Positions 7,850-16,305 of a stretch of DNA of 64,000 nucleotides are shown one piece after another. The first letter of the stretch is position 1; each line of letters opens with the position of its first letter. The notes beneath the pieces are model-generated. The model saw only the letters and a program-made list of their open reading frames with translations, ran no database searches and had not been told where the DNA came from. The DNA lies in the NCBI GenBank assembly GCA_004299845.1, contig CP036201.1, positions 2,914,001-2,978,000 of the forward strand, read 5' to 3'. The stretch is from Verrucomicrobia bacterium S94. Lineage in GTDB: Bacteria > Verrucomicrobiota > Kiritimatiellia > Kiritimatiellales > Pontiellaceae. A program made the translations under genes and the position numbers.

Positions 7850-9076
7850 ATGAATCACCAACCGATCCGGATGGCCGTACTGGCTGCATGCGGAACTGAA
7901 GAGGAAATGTTCGGGTATGCGGAACTCTTCGCACCCCGTAATGATGTCCGCCACCACCATGTGTTTATTCCGGGATTCGCCCTTCCGAAAGACGAAGAAC
8001 GGGCGATCACTGAAACCCGGCATCTCGCCGGAAACAGAAAACTCGATCTGATTATATCCGAGTGGCTGAACAACACCCGGGCTATGCAGGACCTGCTACA
8101 GCTCGCCCAGAAACGCAGGTTCCCGGTGGTTTTCGTGCGGACTGCACATGAACCGCAGATTAGCCGAATTGTGGTTGCAACGGGAGGCGGCCCAAACGTC
8201 TATGAGCAGATGTGGCTGGCGCGACAGACGGCAGCCAGGCTCAATGTTCCCATGGAGATCCTGCACTGGACTCCGGCATTGGATTCCGCCCCGCGCGATG
8301 GTCCCGAAGACACCGATCCGCTTGAAAAAATGTGCCTGCGCCTATTCGGCATGCAGGTGAATACAATTCACTGCTGCGGCCCTGATTTTACAGGCACGGT
8401 GGCCGATACGCTGCGTCCGGACGATCTGCTGGTGATAGGGGCTCCAAGTCCGTTACGGATGGTGGCCGACTTTTCAGACTCCCTGCCCGATCAACTGGCC
8501 AGGACGGTTCCGAATCCGATGATCCTGTTGTCGACCCCTTCGCCGAATCACACCAACCTGCGCCGTCTCCTGTGGGGCCGGCTGATCAAACCCCGGTTGC
8601 ATTCCCGCCCAAAAAAAGAAGTGTTGGAAGGCCTGATAGACAACCTTATACGCCATAACCAACTGCCGCCGGGAAGTAGAAAGGATATGCTCGAACGCGC
8701 ACTGCAACGCGAGCAGGCGTTCTCCACGGCTGTGGATTGCGAAACAGCCTTCCCTCACATTAAACTGCCGGGTTTCTTTGGCGTAGCAGGTACATTGGGG
8801 ATTTTCCCCGACGGCATCGACTTCGGCAGCGAAGACGATACGCCGACACGCTTTGTATACCTGCTCGTTACCCCCGAAGGATTTTGCGACGAATATCTTG
8901 CCATCCTCTCGAAAATATCCAGGCGAATGCTTGATCCTGCAGTCCGCAAAGCCCTGCTGATCAGCAAAACCGCAGCTGAGGCCGTTGAGATTCTTGAGCC
9001 GCACCAGGATCTTCCGCTCGAGTGCACTTTGTATAAACCGATCACTCACCGGCAACAGAAAGCCGCAGCGCTATAA
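7850..9076 (+). CDS. Usp-like protein fused to PTS EIIA-Ntr-type domain
   Basis: A 408-residue two-part protein. Residues 1-230 are Usp-like (LIISEWLNNTRAM, RIVVATGGGPN, DDLLVIGAPSPLR). Residues about 258-384 match the PTS EIIA type-2 (PtsN/EIIA-Ntr) fold: LIRHNQLPPGSRKDMLERAL, then ETAFPHIKLP with the phosphorylatable His303, and KISRRMLDPAVRKALL near the end. EIIA-Ntr proteins are phosphorylated by a PTS-Ntr chain and regulate nitrogen, potassium and sigma-54-linked functions. A Usp-EIIA fusion would let phosphorylation state and a nucleotide signal meet in one protein; that is inference. The start at 7850 has AAGGAG at 7836-7841. The reading frame is intact. Confidence 0.75.
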   Translation: MNHQPIRMAVLAACGTEEEMFGYAELFAPRNDVRHHHVFIPGFALPKDEERAITETRHLAGNRKLDLIISEWLNNTRAMQDLLQLAQKRRFPVVFVRTAHEPQISRIVVATGGGPNVYEQMWLARQTAARLNVPMEILHWTPALDSAPRDGPEDTDPLEKMCLRLFGMQVNTIHCCGPDFTGTVADTLRPDDLLVIGAPSPLRMVADFSDSLPDQLARTVPNPMILLSTPSPNHTNLRRLLWGRLIKPRLHSRPKKEVLEGLIDNLIRHNQLPPGSRKDMLERALQREQAFSTAVDCETAFPHIKLPGFFGVAGTLGIFPDGIDFGSEDDTPTRFVYLLVTPEGFCDEYLAILSKISRRMLDPAVRKALLISKTAAEAVEILEPHQDLPLECTLYKPITHRQQKAAAL

Positions 9077-9356
9077 CGCTCTGCCGCAGCAGTCCCGGAC
9101 TATGGAGAATGTTTATCGTTTCATTGAGCATGATTTCCGGTGGACCTGCCGTGGTGCGGGTACCGGGGAATATTTCCCCGGATGCGGAATCAGACCGCAC
9201 TCTTTCCTACAGCGCACCCGGTATCTGCCGGATGCAGCTATGGCATATACAAAAATTTCCTTCACTTCATAATTCATCGCTTCCGTTGGTGATATACCTA
9301 TTTTCCCGTCATTAATATTGCTCCGTTCCTCTCGAAAACCATCCGGTTTCCCCCCG
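9077..9356. other. Intergenic region with palindrome and candidate module 3 enhancer
   Basis: Holds a perfect inverted repeat CCGGGGAA-TAT-TTCCCCGG at 9163-9181, followed by GACCGCACTCTTTCC (9193-9207). The latter resembles GTCTGCACTTTCC of the module 1 and 2 blocks and sits about 160 bases upstream of the -24 element at 9359, the same geometry. No gene is seen. Confidence 0.4.
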
Positions 9357-9374
9357 TTGGCATATCTGGTGCAT
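9357..9374 (+). promoter_or_regulatory. Sigma-54 promoter of module 3
   Basis: TTGGCATATCTGGTGCAT: GG 9359-9360, GC 9371-9372, ten bases between. Transcription would start near 9384, 26 bases before the TTG at 9410, the same distance as in module 2. Confidence 0.83.
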
Positions 9375-9409
9375 AGAGAACCCGACCTCGATAGCAAGGA
9401 GATTGGAAT

Positions 9410-10033
9410 TTGAGAACAAAACGGACTGCGGGTCTGCTGAAGCTGGTGCAGGAACGCAAGAAGCTTCTGGCTGATACCTATATGGTCGTCAGCAGCTCAG
9501 CCACCCCTATTCCCCGGCTTTTCCCGACGTTGCGGCGTATTATGCGGAAAGCGCCGGGAAATAAACGAGAATTACCACTGAACCCAAGAAAGAAGGAATA
9601 CAGAAATATGAAAGAATCATCCATTATCATGACCTGGCCCGACCACGCTCATCTTACTGAACTGGTCGAGAAGGAACGCAGTGCTGCTTCCCCCGGTACC
9701 GATCACGACGCCATAGAAAAACTGGCCAGGGAACTGGCCAGGGCTCAACTGGTGGCCGGATGCGATATCCCTCCTGATATTGTCACCATGAACTCCCAGG
9801 TCAGAGTTTCTGATCTGGATCTGGGCGATGAATACACCTTCACGCTCTCCTGGCCCGACCGGGCAAATGTCTCGGAAAACCGGATCAATGTACTTGCCCC
9901 GCTCGGAATGGCGTTACTGGGCAGTCGCGTTGGACAGGATATTAAGTGGCCGCTGCCCCAGGGAACCTGTCACCTGCATGTGGAGGAGATCCTGTTTCAG
10001 CCGGAAAACAATATGGTCAGAAGCGCAGGCTGA
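9410..10033 (+). CDS. Leader sequence fused in frame to Rnk/GreA-C-like protein, module 3
   Basis: One open frame codes for a 66-residue leader-like part (with TPIPRLFPTLRRIMR, as in the module 2 leader) followed directly by a Rnk-like protein beginning at Met67 (9608). The upstream start is TTG at 9410 with AAGGAG at 9396-9401; the internal ATG at 9608 has its own AAGGAA. Either a 207-residue fusion, a 141-residue protein from 9608, or both are made. The Rnk part has the usual GreA C-terminal domain (NVLAPLGMALLGSRVGQDI). Compared with module 2, loss of the leader stop has joined the two proteins, which argues that they work together. Confidence 0.65.
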   Translation: MRTKRTAGLLKLVQERKKLLADTYMVVSSSATPIPRLFPTLRRIMRKAPGNKRELPLNPRKKEYRNMKESSIIMTWPDHAHLTELVEKERSAASPGTDHDAIEKLARELARAQLVAGCDIPPDIVTMNSQVRVSDLDLGDEYTFTLSWPDRANVSENRINVLAPLGMALLGSRVGQDIKWPLPQGTCHLHVEEILFQPENNMVRSAG

Positions 10034-10036
10034 AAT

Positions 10037-11265
10037 ATGTCGGGAATAACATCAAAGCAGACCCATACAGCCGTTCTGGCAACGCCCGGAATGGAAGAAA
10101 AAATGCTCCGGTATGCACGCCTGCTGAGCGACAACCGGAACGCTGATCTTCACCACATTCCTATCCCGGCGATTGCCGTTGCTCAGGACGAAGCCGTCGC
10201 CGTTGCCGAAGTCCGGAACCTCTTCTCCTCCACGAAGCTGAATCTGCTCCTTTCCGAATGGATGAAAAGCCCCCGGGCCATGCAGAATATGATTCAACTC
10301 ACCCGCAGACGCGGCGTAACCGGCATTTTTTTCCGCACAGGAAACGGACGTAAAATCGGCAGGATCGTGGTGGCAGTCGGCGGAGGCCCGAATCTCTATG
10401 AGCAGCTGTGGCTGGCTAATGTAGTGGCCAAACACCACCGGCTTCCGGTTGCGGTCCTCAACTGGGCCGACGGAATCAGAAATACATTCAGCACATCCAC
10501 GCCCGCAATAGCTGACCTCGAAAAAATAAGCGTACAGCAGCTCGGTATGGAGATCGAAATCCTGGAATACTCAGGCCCTTCGCTGGTCGATGCCGTACTC
10601 AAACATCTCCGCCCCGACGATCTCCTGGTTATCGGGGCCCCAGTCCGTTGCGGCTGGCCACCGATTTTACCGGATCACTGCCCGACCAGCTTGAAAAACA
10701 GACGGATCATCCACTGATCATGCTGGCCCGCGCCCCGCAGGAACAAAACAGTCTGCACCGCCTGTTCTGGGGACAGCTGGCCTGTCCGGACTTAAAGGTG
10801 CGAAACAAGGAAGAGGCCCTGGAAAAGCTGGTGACAAACCTGATCCGCCATAATCAGCTTCCGCCCGGAAAGAAAAGATCCATTCTGGAACGCGCCCTCA
10901 AACGCGAACAGATTTCATCCACTGCGGTGGATTGTGAAACCGCCTTTCCCCATGTTGCGCTGCCGGGATTCTACGGCGTGGCCGGAAGTATGGCCATCTG
11001 TCCGGACGGGGTTGATTTCGGGAGTTCCGGCGGCAAGCCGTCCCGCTTCCTTTTCCTGTTGATTACGCCGGAAGGCTATTGCAGTGAATACCTGGCCATC
11101 CTTTCAAAAATATCAAAACGGATGATCGATCCGGCTGTCCGTGCAGCATTGCTGAAGGCGTCATCGCAGCAGGATATCCTCAACATTCTGGAACCTGCTC
11201 CGGATGAACGGTTCGCAATCAACGCATCGCCCCGACAGCGACAGAAACAGCATGCAAAGCCATGA
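10037..11265 (+). pseudogene. Usp-EIIA fusion, module 3, with one-base frameshift
   Basis: Paralogue of the gene at 7850. The first frame (10037-10717) covers the Usp-like part to DDLLVIGAP, then goes out of frame. The second frame resumes at once with SPLRLATDFTGSLPDQLE and runs through an intact EIIA-type domain (ETAFPHVALPG with the active His) to 11265. Adding one C to the run at 10638-10641 restores the whole protein of about 410 residues. Both halves remain well conserved and free of other damage, so this may be a sequencing error in a C run instead of a true pseudogene. Confidence 0.75.
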
Positions 11266-11566
11266 TTTTCCCCATCACCGAATACGACGCTGTTCCCGGC
11301 GGTAAACCCGCTATTCTGGAAGGAATCTTCCGCAAACGTTAATACCCCGGAAATTACGCGCCCTTTGCTCCGCAAAGAGGCCCGTCCTACAACCATGTAG
11401 GACGCGGTTTCCGCGGGGGCCGCGTTTTCAAGATCGCCAAGAGGAAGACGCCGATCAGCCGGGGCGCGCCCTTTTTTCGTAAAGAAGCCCGTTCTGCACC
11501 TTGTGTACACTCCCCGGGTGCAGATCACATTTCCCACATAAAAACCGCATTCACCCGACACAAACG
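11266..11566. other. Intergenic region with hairpins
   Basis: Contains GTCCTACA-ACCA-TGTAGGAC (11384-11403), a perfect 8-bp stem, then CGCGG/CCGCG pairs, and GGGCGCGCCC followed by six T (about 11463-11478), which could end transcription on the plus strand. No gene is seen. It separates the plus-strand stress region from the minus-strand pdxH. Confidence 0.45.
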
Positions 11567-12205
11567 TCAGGGAGCCAGCCGTTTAATCGTCCATCCATCG
11601 CCGGAACGGGTGTATTCGAAACGGTCATGCAGCCGATGGGCACCACCCTGCCAGAATTCAATGATCCTCGGTTGTACCCGGTAGCCGCCCCAGAAATCAG
11701 GTAATGGAATTTTTCCCTGACTGAATTTTTCCTTCATGGCATTAAACTGCTTCATCAGCATCTGCCGCGACGAAATCGGCCGGCTCTGTGCCGATGCCCA
11801 CGCCGCCAGCTGACTCTCGGCCGGACGGCTTGAAAAATATTTCAATGATTCCGTCAGACTGACCCGCTCAGCCGTGCCGCAGATCTTTACCTGACGTTCC
11901 AGCATATGCCAGGGAAAATGCAGACTGACCTTTGCATTATCCGCCATATCCTGTGCTTTACGGCTTTCATAGTTGGTATAAAAAACAAAGCCCCGCTCAT
12001 CCAGATGCTTTAGTAATACAATCCGCTGGCTCGGCTGTCCCTCCGCATCCACCGTAGCCAGAACCATGGCCGTGGGATCGGTTATCTCCGCCTTTACCGC
12101 CTGATCAAGCCAGCGTTCAAACTGCCGGACCGGATCTTCCGACAAATCCTTCCGATGCAGTCCCTCCTTCAGATATTCCCTGCGCATGGATTCCAGATCA
12201 ATCAT
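11567..12205 (-). CDS. pdxH: Pyridoxamine/pyridoxine 5'-phosphate oxidase
   Basis: FMN enzyme that makes pyridoxal 5'-phosphate from the pyridoxine or pyridoxamine phosphates with O2. The 212-residue protein is close to E. coli PdxH (218). Visible family signatures are [10 protein letters not shown] at the N-terminus, [19 protein letters not shown] and SRKAQD for FMN and substrate binding, and the C-terminal [13 protein letters not shown]. The start at 12205 is preceded by AAAGGAACG; an open frame extends further upstream but overlaps the neighbouring gene and is not conserved in type. It lies 16 bases after the ferredoxin gene and is probably cotranscribed with it. Confidence 0.93.
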   Translation of the reverse strand: MIDLESMRREYLKEGLHRKDLSEDPVRQFERWLDQAVKAEITDPTAMVLATVDAEGQPSQRIVLLKHLDERGFVFYTNYESRKAQDMADNAKVSLHFPWHMLERQVKICGTAERVSLTESLKYFSSRPAESQLAAWASAQSRPISSRQMLMKQFNAMKEKFSQGKIPLPDFWGGYRVQPRIIEFWQGGAHRLHDRFEYTRSGDGWTIKRLAP

Positions 12206-12221
12206 GTTCGTTCCTTTCAAA

Positions 12222-13271
12222 TCATCGGGCGCGACCTTCTGAAACCTGCCCACCATGGGCATGGTTGAAGCGCTCAAGCAGGGGAATATAATGCCGGTAC
12301 CGTTCCAACGGAATATTGTTCTGCCAGAATCCGCCCAGGCGGGCAGCCCCGATACTGCCGAAAAAGAAAACCACGATACACACCGCATACATCCAGGGCC
12401 GGATTACGAAACGATGTCCCCGGGTACTCAACTGCAGCGTCTTTTTGACCGGGCAAACCGCCACGCACCGCAGACAGGCATGACACTCATCGGACCGGAC
12501 CGCCCCCGCACAGTGCACCCTGATATTCGCCGGGCACACTTTCGTGCATTTCCGGCAGTCAATACAGCTCCCGGCATCACGCCGGATTTTCCAGGGACTC
12601 AGCCAACTGGTCATGCCGAGCAGGGCGCCATACGGGCAGAGGTAGCGGCACCATACATTACGGACCAGCAACGACAGCAGTGTGAGCACCGAAAGCGTTA
12701 CAATCGTGGGAGTTGATGGATCGAGAAAAAAGACCAGCATCTTCAGATCGGCGATCTGATTATACGGACTGTAGATAAAGGCTTTCAGTGCTGAACCCGG
12801 CATCTTCAGCAGAATGATCCAGCAGAAAAAACCGAGCAGCAGATATTTGATACTGCGCAACAGATAATCGAACCACCGCCGCACCACCAGCGGCTGCCGG
12901 AACAGCAGTTTCTGCACGGCGTTCAGCATTTCATTAATCACTCCAACCGGACAGACCCAGCTGCAGAAACCCCGCTTCAGCAGCAGGGCGGTCAGCAGAA
13001 TCACAAGAAACAGCACCAGTCCCGCCGGATGAATCCGGTTGAAATCACCGGACACGATCCAGAGCTTCAGGCTCATCAGCGAACTGATCGGCAGAAAGGC
13101 CTCCACCCCCGGCGGCCGTTCAACCACCTGTTCCGCCCCAGCTGCCAACTGCTGATAAAACAGATAAAACCGGAACCCGATCCAGATTGTGGATGCCGCA
13201 AAAATTCCCTGCACCAGCCTCCGCAGCAGCATGGCATCACTGCATTTTTTCAGAATTTCACCACGGTTCAT
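12222..13271 (-). CDS. NapH/CcoG-like membrane polyferredoxin
   Basis: A 349-residue inner-membrane iron-sulfur protein with about five hydrophobic segments. It has two CxxxCP motifs at the membrane ([16 protein letters not shown]) and two 4Fe-4S ferredoxin clusters ([12 protein letters not shown] and [12 protein letters not shown]). This is the architecture of NapH, NosR C-terminal and CcoG/RdxA-type proteins, which pass electrons from the quinone pool or help copper-protein assembly. No nap or nos genes are nearby. The neighbour at 13456 is a Met/Cys-rich outer membrane protein, so a copper-related electron-transfer role is possible. Start Met at 13271 (MNRGEIL) with AAAGGG; a longer frame to 13346 exists. 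Confidence 0.75.
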   Translation of the reverse strand: MNRGEILKKCSDAMLLRRLVQGIFAASTIWIGFRFYLFYQQLAAGAEQVVERPPGVEAFLPISSLMSLKLWIVSGDFNRIHPAGLVLFLVILLTALLLKRGFCSWVCPVGVINEMLNAVQKLLFRQPLVVRRWFDYLLRSIKYLLLGFFCWIILLKMPGSALKAFIYSPYNQIADLKMLVFFLDPSTPTIVTLSVLTLLSLLVRNVWCRYLCPYGALLGMTSWLSPWKIRRDAGSCIDCRKCTKVCPANIRVHCAGAVRSDECHACLRCVAVCPVKKTLQLSTRGHRFVIRPWMYAVCIVVFFFGSIGAARLGGFWQNNIPLERYRHYIPLLERFNHAHGGQVSEGRAR

Positions 13272-13455
13272 TCGAAGCCCTTTCGCCAGTGCGTTAAAAG
13301 AGCCGTTGTAATCGAATTTAAAACCGCCCGCCTTGATCCGGATCAAGAAACCGCAGAACCCCGGAACAGCTATTCACCCTCCATATTTCCCGTTCGGAAT
13401 CTTTTTCACTATACACGAAAAACGGATCGATTGCCCGTTTCAGATGGAGGAGCCG

Positions 13456-14442
13456 CTAAAACGCAACCTGCAACCCGCCGATCACCATCCATTGGGTTTC
13501 CAGCTGCGGGCCGTCGAGCTCCTGATACACCGGTGCACCGCCTTCGAGCGCCAGACGGACCGTGCTCCACCGGTAATCAATCCCCGCCAGCAGATCCACC
13601 TGCATGCCCGCACGCAGATCCGGGTCGGCCAGCGGGGTCATCATCGGATTCAGCTCCGGATCCGCGCCATCAATATTTTCCACCCGCGAACCTTTCAGAC
13701 GCAGCGAAACAGCAGACGATTTACACAGATCGCGAGAACCCCAGATATTCAAGCCGTAACGATTGCCCAACGTATAGTCGTTATCATTTTCATTCAGGTA
13801 AAATGTACCGTTCACCTGCCCGCCCCAACCCCAGCCGTTAGCCAGACCGGTGTAGGTGATACCCGGGATCAGACCGAACGAACCGGAACCCGGCTGCATT
13901 GAATACGGAAGACGGCTTCCGTCATTTTCCTCATCAATCGAACCCGTCGGAAAACCGACCGCCAGATTGACCAGCAGCTGTTGGACCGATGACGACCAAA
14001 GGCGATACGTACCCGAAAGCTTCAGGTCTCCGAATCCTTCCGAGTTCATTTCCATGGGCATGCTCATAGCCCCCATTTCCATATCCATGTCATTGATGAG
14101 ATACGGCAGCATCAGACCAATGGTCAGATCATTCATCGGCGTATACATCGCCCCGAACATATGCATCTGCATGTCCATGCTTTTCGGACGCATCATATAG
14201 CCCGAAACATCGTCATCGGTTCCATCCATGCTCATGAACATGTAACGATACGACGTCATCCAGGCCTCTTTATGATGCACATGATCGCCCATCACTCCAA
14301 TCGGTGCACGCGGTTCGTGATTGCAGGCACACACCTCCGCACATCCGCAGTCCTCGCCGCATGCCGCACAGTCTTCGGCAGAGGCATCCGATACTACGAC
14401 AAACAACATAACCGACAAACCGGCCAACCTATAACGTATCAT
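13456..14442 (-). CDS. Met-, Cys- and His-rich outer-membrane protein, probable metal handling
   Basis: A 328-residue exported protein. A signal peptide (to about residue 22, DASAE) is followed by a cysteine cluster C-AAC-GEDCGC-AEVCAC and then HVHHKE. The middle contains many methionines (MRPKSMDMQMHMFGAM, DMDMEMGAMSMPMEM), a pattern typical of Cu(I)/Ag(I) binding sites. The rest alternates in beta-barrel fashion and ends in an aromatic C-terminus (GGLQVAF) typical of outer-membrane barrels. It resembles the MetA-pathway/transporter-like barrels annotated near copper genes. The start has GGAGAGAAG upstream. Metal specificity is inference from residue composition. Confidence 0.65.
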   Translation of the reverse strand: MIRYRLAGLSVMLFVVVSDASAEDCAACGEDCGCAEVCACNHEPRAPIGVMGDHVHHKEAWMTSYRYMFMSMDGTDDDVSGYMMRPKSMDMQMHMFGAMYTPMNDLTIGLMLPYLINDMDMEMGAMSMPMEMNSEGFGDLKLSGTYRLWSSSVQQLLVNLAVGFPTGSIDEENDGSRLPYSMQPGSGSFGLIPGITYTGLANGWGWGGQVNGTFYLNENDNDYTLGNRYGLNIWGSRDLCKSSAVSLRLKGSRVENIDGADPELNPMMTPLADPDLRAGMQVDLLAGIDYRWSTVRLALEGGAPVYQELDGPQLETQWMVIGGLQVAF

Positions 14443-14710
14443 TCTTCTCTCCTGGATATGAAAAGTCCCACAGGTACGAAAACCGGCCCACTCTGTCGAA
14501 TTTCAATAAGCAACATTATCGGGCCGTTCCAACCGGCGGAATGCCGCAGACTGTACACAAACGCCTGCGCCCGGCTTTGAATAATCGTAGATCCGAGTGA
14601 AAATATTCTGAATGAGTCATATTGACTCTTATCAGTCCTTCCCATGAGTCAAAATGTATCGCAATTTGCTGCATCTCCGTAAAAATCCCTGTATTTTTAC
14701 TTTTTCAGAA
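14443..14710. promoter_or_regulatory. Regulatory region with inverted repeat upstream of the GH130 operon
   Basis: Contains GAGTCA-TAT-TGACTC (14614-14628) and a further half-site TGAGTCA at 14645-14651, about 65-100 bases upstream of the -24/-12 promoter at 14713. This is the position expected for an enhancer-binding protein. It differs from the block found upstream of the Rnk-Usp modules. Confidence 0.5.
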
Positions 14711-14728
14711 CTGGTACACCCGATGCTT
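14711..14728 (+). promoter_or_regulatory. Sigma-54 promoter of the GH130 operon
   Basis: CTGGTACACCCGATGCTT: GG 14713-14714 and GC 14725-14726, with ten bases between. The -24 is TGGTAC (one change from TGGCAC). The start codon at 14834 is about 97 bases after the expected transcription start. Confidence 0.68.
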
Positions 14729-14833
14729 GAGGCGATTTTGCAGGCAAAATACCCACGGGATACCCGCAATTTTAACGGCCGCATTTCCCGCCTGTCATTA
14801 TGTAAATAATCCTGATCAAGAAAGGGTTTTGAT

Positions 14834-16288
14834 ATGGCACAGCCCACTAGAAAAGCACTGTTACTGCATCCGGATGTGAACCGGGTTTTTTTCAGACCCT
14901 TCATGCCGAGTTCGGAAAACCGAACCATCAAAATTATCGCCCGGGTCATGTCACTCTCCGAGAGCCGGGTCAAAGCGGAATGCGCCCGGGTTCTGGCCGA
15001 TTTTGAAAAACGTCACAGTAATCTGCGCGCATTTCTGCTCGAGCGCTTTGATGACATCAAAGAGCATCTCATCGCCGATCAGCCGATGTCTGAGGCCCGC
15101 AAACTGCTGCTCGGGGCCTATTTCACGCAGGAATATGCGCTGGAGGCCGCCGCCCTTTTCAACCCGTCGATTGTGCCGCACCCCGATCAATCCGGCACGA
15201 AAGAAGGCGAACTCCGCTTCATTCTCAGCCTGCGCTCCACCGGCGAGGGTCACATCTCCTCCATCACGTTCCGCACCGGAAGTGTCGATGCTTCCGGCTC
15301 CATTCAGATCGATCCGACCGAACGCTTTGTAACCGCCGCCCGGCCGGAGCCGAACCCAACCTATGAAAAGGAACTTTTCCTGCGCAAACTCGGCGAACTG
15401 GGACTTCAGTCCCCCTGGGTTAAAGAAGTCACCGCCGAACTGAAGCCGGAATTCACCCTGCTTCAACTTGAAGAACAGCTTCAGGCCCACCTCTCCCGTA
15501 ACCGCTTTCTCGAATCCAGCCAGAAGGAGGCCGCCACTGCCATCCGTGCACTGGCCCACGCCAACTACGAACTGCGCTTCAATCCGGATCAGCCCATCAG
15601 CCAGCGCGCCATCTTCCCCTCCACTCCGGCGGAAAAAAAAGGATTGGAAGACGCCCGTTTCGTCGCCTTCCGGGACGGAGGAAAAACCACCTATTATGCC
15701 ACCTATACCGCCTACGACGGTCATATGCTGCTTCCGCAGATTCTACAGACCGATGATTTTGTGAACTTCCGGATCAGCACCCTGAACGGTTCCCAGATCC
15801 AGAATAAAGGCATGGCACTGTTCCCGCGCAAAATCAACGGCCGCTACGCTATGATTTCACGGCAGGATAACGAAAACCTGTTCCTCATGTATTCGGATCA
15901 CCCCCATTTCTGGTACGAAAAACAGGCGCTCCTCCGCCCTTCATTCCCCTGGGAATTCATGCAGATCGGAAACTGCGGATCGCCCATTGAAACCGAACAG
16001 GGCTGGTTGCTGATCACCCACGGCGTCGGCCCGATGCGCCGTTACACTATCGGGGCCATTCTGCTCGATCTCGACGATCCGTCGAAAGTCATCGGACGCC
16101 TTAAAACCCCGCTGCTTTCACCCAATGAACAGGAGCGCGAGGGCTATGTCCCCAACGTCGTCTACAGTTGCGGCGCACTGATTCACAGCGGGCGCCTTAT
16201 TCTGCCCTATGCGGTCAGCGATCGCTCCACTACGTTCGCCACGTATGAACTTGATCAGATTTTTGAATCCATGAATACGAATCGTTAA
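14834..16288 (+). CDS. GH130-family glycoside phosphorylase-like protein (long N-terminal part)
   Basis: A 484-residue protein. The C-terminal two-thirds (from about residue 250) has the five-bladed propeller pattern of GH130 beta-mannoside phosphorylases: GLEDARFVAFRDG, the ALFPRKINGRYAMISRQDNEN block, IGNCGSPIETEQGWLLITHG. The first 250 residues are helical and charged and are seen in one class of GH130 proteins. GH130 enzymes split or form beta-mannosidic bonds with phosphate. It begins the three-gene operon and is separated by 17 bases from the glycosyltransferase. A second, shorter GH130 lies at its end. The start at 14834 follows AAGAAAGGG. Confidence 0.82.
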   Translation: MAQPTRKALLLHPDVNRVFFRPFMPSSENRTIKIIARVMSLSESRVKAECARVLADFEKRHSNLRAFLLERFDDIKEHLIADQPMSEARKLLLGAYFTQEYALEAAALFNPSIVPHPDQSGTKEGELRFILSLRSTGEGHISSITFRTGSVDASGSIQIDPTERFVTAARPEPNPTYEKELFLRKLGELGLQSPWVKEVTAELKPEFTLLQLEEQLQAHLSRNRFLESSQKEAATAIRALAHANYELRFNPDQPISQRAIFPSTPAEKKGLEDARFVAFRDGGKTTYYATYTAYDGHMLLPQILQTDDFVNFRISTLNGSQIQNKGMALFPRKINGRYAMISRQDNENLFLMYSDHPHFWYEKQALLRPSFPWEFMQIGNCGSPIETEQGWLLITHGVGPMRRYTIGAILLDLDDPSKVIGRLKTPLLSPNEQEREGYVPNVVYSCGALIHSGRLILPYAVSDRSTTFATYELDQIFESMNTNR

Positions 16289-16305
16289 ACCAACAGGAGA
16301 CCGAT

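Noticed and set aside
10634-10645. Programmed frameshifting at the three homopolymer breaks
   Set aside because: No common slippery heptamer, no consistent stimulatory hairpin or internal Shine-Dalgarno is visible, and the intact paralogue of the first gene (7850) has no shift there.
13029-13902. Overlapping plus-strand frames of 190-270 codons
   Set aside because: Shadows of the ferredoxin and outer-membrane protein genes, rich in Pro, Arg and His as is usual for antisense frames.
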